Shown: positions 1 to 9,509, counted from the stretch's first letter. The stretch is 64,000 bases of DNA from Bacteroidota bacterium (GCA_021780815.1 JAJXYC010000008.1:22249-86248); one strand, 5' to 3'. Made by a program: numbers and translations. The notes: a model not told the origin generated them from the letters alone.

Positions 1-64
1 TATGTTAATTTTGTAAAAAATAATATTTCGTAAGTTAATATAATTAAAAAGCAAAATCAGTAAT

Positions 65-829
65 ATGGATAATCTTATTAAAACTGTAATTGTTGATGAT
101 AATATCGATGTCATAAATTCAATTAAAGATTTAGTTACATTTTTTAATTTAGAATTAGATATTCTCGGCACAGCCAACGATGTGGAAAGTGGGAAAAAGT
201 TAGTAAAAAAATATAAGCCCAAATTACTTTTTTTAGATATAGAAATGCCTGATGGTAATGGGTTTAATTTAGTTGATGAATTAGAATATATTCCTGCAAT
301 TGTCTTTATTACAGGGCATCCCCAGTATGCTTTACAAGCATTTGATTATCCTGCTTTTCATTTCTTAGTTAAACCTATTAGTATCTATAATTTAAGAGAC
401 GCAATCCAAAAATATCATGATTTTCAAGAGCAATTTTCTAAAAAATCTTCAAATATTGAAAATTCTGTTCAAAATATTCCTGCAAACAAAATAGCAATTC
501 CTCAAAATGATGGAATTAAAATTTACGATATTCATTCCATTGTTAGATTAGAAGGCGATGGAAATTATACTAATATTATTTTTACAAATGGCTCAAAATT
601 ATTAATCAGTCGCACGCTTTCTGCAATTGAAAATATCTTACCTCCCGAACAGTTCTTACGTATTCATAAAAGTCATATAGTAAATTTGCACCATATAAAA
701 TCATTACCCAAAGGTGGCAAATCGCTTTTTGTTGAAATGGACGATGATATGATGATTGGCGTAGCAAAAGAAAGAAAAGAAATTGTTCTTGAAACATTAA
801 AAAATTTTACTTTGTTTCTGAAATTTTAA
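65..829 (+). CDS. LytTR-family response regulator (receiver + LytTR DNA-binding domain)
   Basis: Receiver motifs VDDN, LLFLDIEMPDGNG, VKPI; C-terminal LytTR signature IVRLEGDGNYTNIIF...FLRIHKSHIVNL. Confidence 0.93.
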   Translation: MDNLIKTVIVDDNIDVINSIKDLVTFFNLELDILGTANDVESGKKLVKKYKPKLLFLDIEMPDGNGFNLVDELEYIPAIVFITGHPQYALQAFDYPAFHFLVKPISIYNLRDAIQKYHDFQEQFSKKSSNIENSVQNIPANKIAIPQNDGIKIYDIHSIVRLEGDGNYTNIIFTNGSKLLISRTLSAIENILPPEQFLRIHKSHIVNLHHIKSLPKGGKSLFVEMDDDMMIGVAKERKEIVLETLKNFTLFLKF

Positions 830-962
830 AATTATTAGATTATGAAAGATTATTCACAATCCATTCAATAAATAATGTTATGCTTACAATAAGTAAACTA
901 TACCATTAGATAAATCTACTAAAATTAATACTTTGAATTTCTTTAAGTTCACATTATCAAAA

Positions 963-1445
963 ATGTTGGAATTAAAAATGTTTATAAAAAATGATACAAT
1001 TGAAGAAAGAGAACAAATGATATATGACTTATTAAATTCAGAGCCATTTCTTGCGTTTTCAATTGCTTTTACTCACTTTGAGTGGTCGTTAAAAAGAACT
1101 ATATTGAGTTTATCTAAAACACCAAGCATAGTTGTAAAAAAGAAACTTGAAGAATCGCTGACAATTAATAATTATCGAACTTTGTGGTCTAAAGAAATTA
1201 AAGGAAAGTTAGGATTACGAGTTTTAGCAAAACAATTTTCTGATTGGAACAATATTGTAGAATCTTTTAAAATGCGGGATAGACTATTTGAAAATTCAAA
1301 ATCTATTAATACCAATAAATTGAAAAATCTGACAAAATCTTTAATAAATTCCGCTCGTGAGCTTAATACCTTGTGTTTACAATTTGATATAAATATATAT
1401 ATAAAAGTTCAAATTAGGCAAAATCGTTTCTTGAAAGTTATTTAA
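963..1445 (+). CDS. Hypothetical protein, possibly HEPN-like with degenerate RxxxxH motif
   Basis: ORF track starts at TTG 933; ATG at 963 more likely. All-helical, FTHFEWSLKRTI and FKMRDRLFEN resemble HEPN helices. Confidence 0.5.
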   Translation: MLELKMFIKNDTIEEREQMIYDLLNSEPFLAFSIAFTHFEWSLKRTILSLSKTPSIVVKKKLEESLTINNYRTLWSKEIKGKLGLRVLAKQFSDWNNIVESFKMRDRLFENSKSINTNKLKNLTKSLINSARELNTLCLQFDINIYIKVQIRQNRFLKVI

Positions 1446-1525
1446 ACACTATATTTGTAACTTTTTATAGTTTATAGTAAAATATTCCTTTCAGATAATA
1501 AAATATTTAGTAGAATTATAAAAAC

Positions 1526-1558
1526 AAAAGAGGTTATCTTTGATAGATAACCTCTTTT
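1526..1558 (-). terminator. Rho-independent terminator of rplS
   Basis: Perfect 14-bp stem aaaagaggttatct / agataacctctttt with 5-nt loop; T-rich tail on the minus strand. Confidence 0.8.
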
Positions 1559-1585
1559 AAAATTAATTTTTTTGAATAAAAAATA

Positions 1586-1963
1586 TTATCTGAGCTTTTG
1601 TCTAATTTTCTTTTCACTCATACCACGCAAATAATATAATTTTGCACGGCGAACATTAGATTTAGAAACAAGTTCGATATTTTGAATAATTGGAGAGAAA
1701 ACAGGAAAAATACGCTCAACGCCGACACCATTCGATATTTTTCTAATAGTAAAAGTTTTATTAACTCCCCCACCGTGCATAGCAATAACAATACCTTTAA
1801 AGTATTGAATTCTCTCTTTTTCGCCTTCAACTACTCTAACAGCAACGTTCAAAGTATCGCCAGGTGCAAAATCAGGAATTTTCACATAACTTTCGTCTTT
1901 TTCTTTCCTTAACTTTTCAACCTGCTCAATAGTTTTTTCTTCTATAAATTTTTCATAATTCAT
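1586..1963 (-). CDS. rplS: 50S ribosomal protein L19
   Basis: 125 aa; [29 protein letters not shown]...[13 protein letters not shown] is L19. Confidence 0.97.
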   Translation of the reverse strand: MNYEKFIEEKTIEQVEKLRKEKDESYVKIPDFAPGDTLNVAVRVVEGEKERIQYFKGIVIAMHGGGVNKTFTIRKISNGVGVERIFPVFSPIIQNIELVSKSNVRRAKLYYLRGMSEKKIRQKLR

Positions 1964-1986
1964 ATCTTCACCAAAGAAATAGAATA

Positions 1987-2017
1987 CAAAATTACGATAT
2001 TTTAAACAAATAACAAA
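1987..2017 (-). promoter_or_regulatory. Bacteroidota-type promoter upstream of rplS (TTTG-N19-TAATTTTG)
   Basis: Plus strand CAAAATTA at 1987-1994 and CAAA at 2014-2017 with exactly 19 nt between. Confidence 0.6.
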
Positions 2018-2029
2018 ATATTTTTAAAA

Positions 2030-3421
2030 TTATTTTTGAACAATAACAATTTCAGTTCTTCTATTTAATTGCCGTCCGAATAATGTAGCATTACTTGCAA
2101 TAGGTTTACTTTTCCCAAAACCTACCGTTTGTATTCTATTCTCATCAATTCCTTTTTTGACTAAATATTCTTTAACCGCAATAGCTCGTTTTTCAGAAAG
2201 CATTTGATTAGCTTTAATATCGCCCACTGCATCAGTATGACCTTCAATAACAATTTTAATATTAGGCTTAGATTGCATAAATTCTGCAAGTATATTTAAT
2301 TCTTCAACGTTATCGGGTAAAGAAAAACTCGCAACGTCAAAAAGGAGATGTTCAAGAATTAATTTTCTTCCAAGTTCAACAATAGGAATAGTCTTTTTAA
2401 ACAATTTCTTTTGTTTAACATCATAGTAACCAATTTCTATTGAATCAGGGATTTCAGATTTATTAGATAAATAAGTAACATAGTATAAATTCGTAAGTTG
2501 ATTGGAAAAATTATCAAGGACAGTAGAAAATGGATAGTCTAAATCGAACCAATTACCACGAGTAGATTTTGCAATTGTCTCATACTGTGTTAATTTCTCA
2601 GGGACAATAGCAAAAAGCCGCATCTGATGCTTTTGCATTAATTGAATAATGCTATTTATATCTTGGTTTGTTGTCCCATCCCCTTGTTCGCCTTTTTGAT
2701 GAAAAGGAGCATCTGTAATTAAAATAATTACTTTGCTTGCTTCTTTACGGTAATTTAACTTGGAAGCTGAAACTAATGCTTCAAGAGCATTTTCCTTTTC
2801 ATCTCCTCCACCATAAGCTTTAACGGTAGAAATCCAATCTAAAAAATCATAAACGTTGTTGGTTGGTTGATAAACTTTTTCAACTTCATCCGAAAACAAG
2901 ATTAAGCCAATACGATAATCTATACCACGCTTTACAAGTCTTTGTGTAAAACTAATTACATTATTTTTTACTGCATCAATATTAGGTTGCATTGAACCTG
3001 TTTTATCAACAACAAAGACAAAATCAACAGCAACTTTTTCAGCCGCTGGAATTTTTTCAACAGAAATGATTTTCTTCCTTTCACCGTTTTCAAAGATATA
3101 AACATTATCAGGACTTAAAGAATCAATTGGTTCGCCAAGCTTATTCATCGCTTCAACTAAAATTTTAATAGTAGGAAATTTGCTAATATCAACACTTTGA
3201 ATTGTTAAATCAACTTCTTTTTTTGCCGCTTCAAGTTTCGCTTTATTCAAAATATCAAACTCAAGATTTGGATTTTGGTTTTGGTTTGGATTTTGATTAG
3301 GATTTTGATTTGAATTCTGGGCTACTAAACTAATTGTTCCCCCCGTAAGAACAAAAGCTATCATCGCAAGAATTGAATAATTAATAATTTTATAAATATT
3401 CAATTTTATTATTTTGTACAT
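2030..3421 (-). CDS. VWA domain + OmpA-like peptidoglycan-binding protein
   Basis: VWA MIDAS VFVVDKTGSM; OmpA C-terminus VIEGHTDAVGDIKANQMLSEKRAIAVKEYLVKKGI...FGKSKPIASN...NRRTEIVI; QNPN-rich segment after the signal anchor. Confidence 0.9.
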   Translation of the reverse strand: MYKIIKLNIYKIINYSILAMIAFVLTGGTISLVAQNSNQNPNQNPNQNQNPNLEFDILNKAKLEAAKKEVDLTIQSVDISKFPTIKILVEAMNKLGEPIDSLSPDNVYIFENGERKKIISVEKIPAAEKVAVDFVFVVDKTGSMQPNIDAVKNNVISFTQRLVKRGIDYRIGLILFSDEVEKVYQPTNNVYDFLDWISTVKAYGGGDEKENALEALVSASKLNYRKEASKVIILITDAPFHQKGEQGDGTTNQDINSIIQLMQKHQMRLFAIVPEKLTQYETIAKSTRGNWFDLDYPFSTVLDNFSNQLTNLYYVTYLSNKSEIPDSIEIGYYDVKQKKLFKKTIPIVELGRKLILEHLLFDVASFSLPDNVEELNILAEFMQSKPNIKIVIEGHTDAVGDIKANQMLSEKRAIAVKEYLVKKGIDENRIQTVGFGKSKPIASNATLFGRQLNRRTEIVIVQK

Positions 3422-3446
3422 ATTTACAACTCTTTAAAATAGGAAA

Positions 3447-3478
3447 CCTCCATCTTGTTTTTAATTGTCAGATGGAGG
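3447..3478 (-). other. Intercistronic GC-rich hairpin
   Basis: Perfect 9-bp stem cctccatct / agatggagg, 14-nt loop, between genes at 3498-4955 and 2030-3421. Confidence 0.6.
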
Positions 3479-3497
3479 CGAATTTCATAAAAATAAT

Positions 3498-4955
3498 TTA
3501 TATAGTTAATCTTAAAAGTGGCGATATCATAAAGAAATTCTGAATTTCGTATGGTCTCGCAACTCTTAATGGTGTAGAATATTTAGCTTCTAAATATAAC
3601 CAGTTACCAAGCAAAGGTAACCAAACGTCCCCCATAATAGTTTGATTAGAATATTGCAAGCTAGCACCAAATGGATAAACAGCTTGATTTCTATATTCAA
3701 CTTTAGCATAAATCCAGTCACCAAATTCAGATGGTTTATAAGTTGTTAATCCATCTACACCTGGGTCAAGTGAATAAATAGTTACGCCACCTTCACCAGG
3801 CCTTTTTGTTAATCCCATTTCAGTAACTTCGCTATAATTTAAACCAAGGTCAAATCTTAAATAGTTTTCAGGATTTTTGGGGTTTAACCACCAATTATAG
3901 AAAAATGACAGAACGCCGCTTGCACGTAGAACTGGAGCAATTGAATCTACTCTACCATTATCAATTATTCTATCACCGGCTGGAATAAAACCATAAGTAT
4001 TTTGGTCTATATCATAGCTAGTAATTGATTTCATAGGTAATTCTGCCCGCAAAGACACACCTGCTTCTGGTTTAAACGGCATATTAACATCAATACCTAC
4101 TACCATTTTACCATCATTAGCATTATTAAGAATTCTTTTTGGTATCCAACTTAATAAACTGCTTGGATTGATACCAGTTTGAACACGATAGCTACCGCCT
4201 AAATAAGCATTAATTAAATAAGGGATTGCACGACTTGTTCTTGAATCGTTATTCACATAAAGAGGTCTTTGAATAACAATTTTTGCAGCACCAGGATACC
4301 AGAATGGATAACCAATTTCATCATTACCCATAATTGAGCGTATCCAGAAACCTGTTTCACCAATTTTTAATGATTGTTCAAATAAAGAAAGCGTAAAAGC
4401 TTGTGAAACATTTGTTGGTTGTAAGAAATTAACAATAGTTTCAGCTTGACTTTGTGTTAATGGTACTTCGGTAGGAATTTCTTGAAAACAGTAATCTCTT
4501 TTTGCAGGAGTTTGTTGTTCTCCACGTTTAGAACCCGAATAGACCATATCACCTGATAGAAAGCCAAGTAAAATTGAACCCATATTAGACTCAATTTGCA
4601 CAGCATTCATACTTGCTTCACCACAGTTAATAACAAGAATTTGGAAAGGGTCTTCATCAAATTCTTTTGGGGCAGCCATAATTTCAATATTTTGTTGGTC
4701 TAAAATTTTTGGGTCATAATTATAATATAAAAAAGATTGATAGATTTGAACTTGCAAATCTGGTTCGCAAAGTTTCCATCTCGGAAAGTATTTCCTAATA
4801 TTTGGGTCTATAGTAGTCAAAGAATCAAGGACTGCTTGCTTATCCAGAGCAGGCGTTGGAGTAGGATTTGTCGTTGGTGTTTGAGCTTTCAAATCTCCAA
4901 GCACTATAACTAACAAAGTTATTACAATAATCGTTATTCGTTTTAAAATTTTCAT
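3498..4955 (-). CDS. Hypothetical secreted / outer-membrane protein, beta-rich C-terminus
   Basis: Signal peptide; C-terminus FGASLQYSNQTIMGDVWLPLLGNWLYLEAKYSTPLRV...PLLRLTI resembles neighbour 4979-6715. Confidence 0.7.
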   Translation of the reverse strand: MKILKRITIIVITLLVIVLGDLKAQTPTTNPTPTPALDKQAVLDSLTTIDPNIRKYFPRWKLCEPDLQVQIYQSFLYYNYDPKILDQQNIEIMAAPKEFDEDPFQILVINCGEASMNAVQIESNMGSILLGFLSGDMVYSGSKRGEQQTPAKRDYCFQEIPTEVPLTQSQAETIVNFLQPTNVSQAFTLSLFEQSLKIGETGFWIRSIMGNDEIGYPFWYPGAAKIVIQRPLYVNNDSRTSRAIPYLINAYLGGSYRVQTGINPSSLLSWIPKRILNNANDGKMVVGIDVNMPFKPEAGVSLRAELPMKSITSYDIDQNTYGFIPAGDRIIDNGRVDSIAPVLRASGVLSFFYNWWLNPKNPENYLRFDLGLNYSEVTEMGLTKRPGEGGVTIYSLDPGVDGLTTYKPSEFGDWIYAKVEYRNQAVYPFGASLQYSNQTIMGDVWLPLLGNWLYLEAKYSTPLRVARPYEIQNFFMISPLLRLTI

Positions 4956-4978
4956 CTTATACCTATCAGCTTAATTAA

Positions 4979-6715
4979 TTAAAAAGTTAGAATAAATCTT
5001 GCCATTGGGATAAAAACACTTTCATTTTCCCAAGCTTTTGGAGAATCAGCAAAAGCTTTAAAGTAGCTTTTTGCATCTAATCTTAAATAAGCTTTATTCG
5101 TTACAAGTGGAATTTGAAGCCATAAATCAGCATAAAGTGCTTCATCGAAGTATTGCAAAGTGCCACCAAATGGAGTTGATAATGATTTTGCCATAAAATC
5201 AATTTTACCCATTATTCCACCTGATGTTGTTGTTGTATATTTCTTGTATAAAAGTTCAGGCATTCTTGTGGTTGGATCTTCAACAACACTATAGTGCCAC
5301 TGCTCAACAGAAAATACTGCACCACCTAAACCAAATCGCATTATATAATCTTCATCTATTGATATTCCAAAAGTGTAAATTAAAGTTGCATTTCCTCTCA
5401 CTAAATAATCATTATCACCGGCTGTATAGACATATTGATCTGGGTCTGTGTTTCTATTTTTATAATCTGCTGGATGCGCATCACCAAAGACATAACCACC
5501 ACTAACATGGAAGATACCACTGGCTGGCATAAGCAATATAGGAAAATCAAGTGATGTTGAAATGCCAACTCCTCCATAAGTTAGTTTTCGTTGCACTGAA
5601 AAGGCATCTTGTGAGAGCGAAGCCCACCCTGATGTAGGAAGAATTAATCCTAATTTTGTTCCTTGCCATAATGCACTTAAAGTCATTCTTTCGCTCCAAA
5701 GTGATGGATAAGAAATATCTTCTATTCCATATTTTAATTCAAATCCATATTTAGGCAAAGATGAATTAGTTATAGTACTTACTGTATCAGATGTGCCATC
5801 TTCATAATTATTAATTTGCATCGCATATTTTGACCAGCGGATTAAATCTGGACTTATTATTACTTCATTAGTAACATAATCCATTTTATTAGGTTGACCC
5901 TCTGTAACTTGTAAAAATTTTTCAACATCTTGTGAAGTTACTTCATATTTGTTTTTTACTAATGAATTTGAAACTCCATATCGTTTAGGAGCAAAACGCA
6001 AAAATGTCCCAATTCCTTGTGATTCTAATGTTTTATTTTCTACATTGCCTTGTCTGAAAGCATTCAACACTAAATCGTACATATTGTTTGCACGAAAATC
6101 AGAAGCATTTATTTCAAAGCTTTTCAATTCAGGATATGTGTAGACATTAGTTGGAGTTGGATTATCAATATTCTTTTGCAATTGGTCATTATCTTCGGTC
6201 GATACAATTAAAGCAATAATTGTATTAGGTTCAATTTGGTCTGATGACATTCTGGTTGTAATAGCATAAGCTGTTCTCAATTGTTTTACTGGTCCAGAAG
6301 TTTTTTTAGAATAGTAATTGTAAATACATTCAATGTCAGGTGGAATAACCATACCACGGCTTAACATTTCACGTCTTAATTGAGCAATTGACATACCTTC
6401 TTTTGTAGCGTTATCTACAAAATTAAGTATAGTTTTATCGCCTTTTTTTACACAATCATCAACTACTGCACCACCTTGGTCATCGCTATTTGTGTTATCT
6501 TGCGATTCTTTTGCTTTTATAGCATTCCTGATATCTTTTATATCTTTAATTTTATAAATAGATATTTCAGAAAAACGATAATTCTTAAATTTGGAAAGTA
6601 TGCTTTCCAAACGAACTCTGAAACCTTCGTCTCCTCCTTGAGCAAATATATGTAATGAGCTAACAAAGAATACAACAATTAAGCTCGTTACAACTATCAA
6701 AGTTTTTTTATTCAT
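4979..6715 (-). CDS. Hypothetical secreted / outer-membrane protein, beta-rich C-terminus (paralogous to 3498-4955)
   Basis: Track start 6790; better start at MNKKTLIVVTSLIVVFFVSSLHIFAQ (signal peptide, 6715). C-terminus FGGTLQYFDEALYADLWLQIPLVTNKAYLRLDAKSYFKA...MARFILTF. Confidence 0.7.
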   Translation of the reverse strand: MNKKTLIVVTSLIVVFFVSSLHIFAQGGDEGFRVRLESILSKFKNYRFSEISIYKIKDIKDIRNAIKAKESQDNTNSDDQGGAVVDDCVKKGDKTILNFVDNATKEGMSIAQLRREMLSRGMVIPPDIECIYNYYSKKTSGPVKQLRTAYAITTRMSSDQIEPNTIIALIVSTEDNDQLQKNIDNPTPTNVYTYPELKSFEINASDFRANNMYDLVLNAFRQGNVENKTLESQGIGTFLRFAPKRYGVSNSLVKNKYEVTSQDVEKFLQVTEGQPNKMDYVTNEVIISPDLIRWSKYAMQINNYEDGTSDTVSTITNSSLPKYGFELKYGIEDISYPSLWSERMTLSALWQGTKLGLILPTSGWASLSQDAFSVQRKLTYGGVGISTSLDFPILLMPASGIFHVSGGYVFGDAHPADYKNRNTDPDQYVYTAGDNDYLVRGNATLIYTFGISIDEDYIMRFGLGGAVFSVEQWHYSVVEDPTTRMPELLYKKYTTTTSGGIMGKIDFMAKSLSTPFGGTLQYFDEALYADLWLQIPLVTNKAYLRLDAKSYFKAFADSPKAWENESVFIPMARFILTF

Positions 6716-6747
6716 ATGTTTTACCTTTTTTTTCTCTTCTTTTTTCC

Positions 6748-6775
6748 CAATGCCTGAGTTTGAACTCAGGCATTG
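6748..6775 (-). other. Intercistronic hairpin without U-tract
   Basis: Perfect 11-bp stem caatgcctgag / ctcaggcattg, 6-nt loop; lies between 6833-9118 and the corrected start of the next gene. Confidence 0.6.
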
Positions 6776-6832
6776 AATATAGTTAATCAATAATTATATT
6801 TTAAATTTCATTATCAAAAATGATACCTAAAA

Positions 6833-9118
6833 TTAGCGTCTTCTTTGTCTGTTTTTATCAGGTTCAAAGTTAATAGGTATTTGTAATGGGATCTTCTTCG
6901 GGTCAGAACGAGCGTTATTTATTGGGTTAATTGAAACTGCTTGTAAATTAACAGAGATAGTTCCTCTAACTTTTGTTTGACCACGTTCGAGCTTCCCATT
7001 TAATTCTAATTGTAAAGTATAACCATTGTCAGGATCCCCATCAATCGAAGGTTCAATTGAGAAATTATACCCTGAAAGTCCATCAATAATTTGAGGTTCA
7101 CCTGCAACTGACATTTCAATTTTAGCATCTTTGTCGCTTCCTGTACCCGGTTTATTTACTTGAATATTAGAAACAACAATCTTTATTTTAGTTGCGGAAC
7201 CAGAAACATCAGTTAAAATATTTCTTAAAATTACATTAGGTTCTTCTTGTTTAATATCATAAGTTTTAAGTGGTAAAATATCAATTTCTTTACCTGTAAA
7301 TGGTTGAACCCAAGTAATTTTAATGCTTAATTTCTTAGCAGGAGGTTTCAAAGGCAATCCATTTTCAGGAGAAATAGTTAATCCACTAAATGGAGGTCTT
7401 TGACTCTCTTGGTCAGTTGTAATATAAATTCTAAATTGGTCAGGTTTAATCTTTCCACCTGATGAAGGAACAGCATTAAGAGAAGCTGACAATCCATAAT
7501 AAGCATATGCTAAAAATCTTTCGTCAATTTCTTTTGCACTTTCAGGTGTAAGTGACGATGGGAAGATTTCAAGTTGTAAAGTTCCTGTTCCTTGTTTACC
7601 CATCAATTTATGGTCAATTTCAACTTTATATTTTCCAGGCGATAAATTCGTGCTTGTAGTTGCTAAATAATCACGACTTCCACCTTGAATTGGTTTAGTT
7701 GCTCCTGAACCTGGAATTTCATCCATTGGTTTCAAAATCAATCTATCAACAATTGCACCTTTACTATCAAACACTTTGCCTTCCAATTGGTTCTGGTTTT
7801 CTTGATATGGACTCATAGTAAATTGGAATGCCGCCGGAACTTTATCAAAACTAGCAACATAATCAGGTGCTGTAACTGTAGGCTGAGCAATTTGTGGTTT
7901 TGGTGTAATTACTCTAATATCAAATTCAATGCTTCCTTTGTTTTGGTCAAAGTTAGCAGATTGACCTGGTGAAAGTAATCTAACAATATATCCATATAAA
8001 TTCAAACTATTGATGATTTCACTTGCATTGTCATCTTTTTTAGCATTAATAATAGATTGATTTAATAAATCCATAAACTTATCAATATTACCATCTTTAA
8101 ACAAAATGTCTGCTGGTGGCGGATTGTATTTATCCAATTTATTAGTTAATTCTTTTAATACACTTCTTAAATCTTTAACGCTTAATTGTACTGTACCAAT
8201 ATTTACAGTGGCATCATCAGAAATTTCATCGGCAGTTAAACCACCTTTAATACCAAGGATACGGTTAGTACGTGAAACAAAACGAAGCTTATACCAACCT
8301 GCTTTATCGGGTGGTTGGAAGTTTACAACAAAATCACGTTTAACTAATCCACCTTTTTTATCAAACCCTTCTTTTAAAGTTTCATCTTTAGAATAGAAGA
8401 ACGCACTATCCAACGGTAAATTCTTTGGAATCAAAATTTGTCCATCTCTTTTAATCAAAGAAGCAGGATAAATAGGTTGAATAGTTTCAGGTCTAACATT
8501 TTTCAAATCCAACGAATTAAAAGTTGCATCTTCATCAAGATTAAGTTCAGTAGAACCAATAAATTCCCACGCAGAACCTGTTGAATTATCAGATTGAACA
8601 AGTTGTCCCGGTTGTAAGTTCATAAAATCAAACTTTCGTCTCTTGATTTCATCTTCCGTAGGGAACATTGGTGGTCCCGCCGGGTCGGCAGAAGAATTAT
8701 AAAAAACTTGATATTGAATTTCTTCAACATTGGCAAGTTTTACTAATTTTTGCAAACGAAGAGTATAATCTTTGTCCGACTCCCCTTCTTTCCTTTTTAA
8801 ATCAGCACTGACATCAGAAACACCAACTGAAACAATATATTTTCTGAAAGGCTTTAAATCAGTTCCAAGAACTTGTTTAATATCTACTCCCGAGGGTGGA
8901 ATAGTAATTTCGTCTTGCGGACGTGTATTTATACCTTCTGTTCCAGCTCCTGATTGCAACTGAGACAATATACTTTCTACAATTTTCATTGTCTCTCTTT
9001 GCTTGCTTGCAAGATGCTCTTCTGCCTCATCTCGCTCCACAATAATAATTAATAACTCTAACACTACAGCAAGATAAAGCACAAAGTAGACTTTCCCTGC
9101 TCCACCACCTTTAGACAT
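6833..9118 (-). CDS. GldM-like single-TM envelope protein with large periplasmic region
   Basis: Short cytoplasmic N-term (MSKGGGAGK), one TM (VYFVLYLAVVLELLIIIV), 700+ aa beta-rich periplasmic part; topology resembles GldM/PorM, identity not established. Confidence 0.5.
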   Translation of the reverse strand: MSKGGGAGKVYFVLYLAVVLELLIIIVERDEAEEHLASKQRETMKIVESILSQLQSGAGTEGINTRPQDEITIPPSGVDIKQVLGTDLKPFRKYIVSVGVSDVSADLKRKEGESDKDYTLRLQKLVKLANVEEIQYQVFYNSSADPAGPPMFPTEDEIKRRKFDFMNLQPGQLVQSDNSTGSAWEFIGSTELNLDEDATFNSLDLKNVRPETIQPIYPASLIKRDGQILIPKNLPLDSAFFYSKDETLKEGFDKKGGLVKRDFVVNFQPPDKAGWYKLRFVSRTNRILGIKGGLTADEISDDATVNIGTVQLSVKDLRSVLKELTNKLDKYNPPPADILFKDGNIDKFMDLLNQSIINAKKDDNASEIINSLNLYGYIVRLLSPGQSANFDQNKGSIEFDIRVITPKPQIAQPTVTAPDYVASFDKVPAAFQFTMSPYQENQNQLEGKVFDSKGAIVDRLILKPMDEIPGSGATKPIQGGSRDYLATTSTNLSPGKYKVEIDHKLMGKQGTGTLQLEIFPSSLTPESAKEIDERFLAYAYYGLSASLNAVPSSGGKIKPDQFRIYITTDQESQRPPFSGLTISPENGLPLKPPAKKLSIKITWVQPFTGKEIDILPLKTYDIKQEEPNVILRNILTDVSGSATKIKIVVSNIQVNKPGTGSDKDAKIEMSVAGEPQIIDGLSGYNFSIEPSIDGDPDNGYTLQLELNGKLERGQTKVRGTISVNLQAVSINPINNARSDPKKIPLQIPINFEPDKNRQRRR

Positions 9119-9457
9119 TTATGCCTCCAATATTTTCATTTCTTTTTATCTTCTTAACAAAAATTTGAATTTTCACTTTTTTCAATTTATAAAACTAATA
9201 ATTTCTTTTCAATTTTAAGTAAGAAAAATTAAACTTTCTTTGGATTTGTTAATAAATCGTATTTCTTTGTAGTAATAAAAGTTACAATATTGTAAAAAAG
9301 AATTATCAAGTGTTTTCAGATTTTCCTTATCTTAAAAAAATAAACGTTTTTTTTCTAATCAAATCTTTTTATATTCGTTTTTAGTTTTATTATAAATTAT
9401 AAATTATAAATTACAAATATTTCAAAATTAATTATATAAAAAACTCAAAATTATTAT

Positions 9458-9465
9458 TAATTTTG
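9458..9465 (+). promoter_or_regulatory. Possible -7 element TAATTTTG upstream of mreB
   Basis: TAnnTTTG match 45 nt before ATG; no -33 TTG at 19 nt seen. Confidence 0.3.
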
Positions 9466-9509
9466 TATTAATATAAATAATTTTTTTTAAAATTACAAAA
9501 AAATAAACA

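Noticed and set aside
65-829. LytTR regulator as part of a system with the downstream HEPN-like gene
   Set aside because: Over 100 nt gap and no evidence of co-transcription or known pairing.
1682-1912. Antisense ORF over rplS
   Set aside because: rplS is certain on the other strand; this reading lacks protein-like features.
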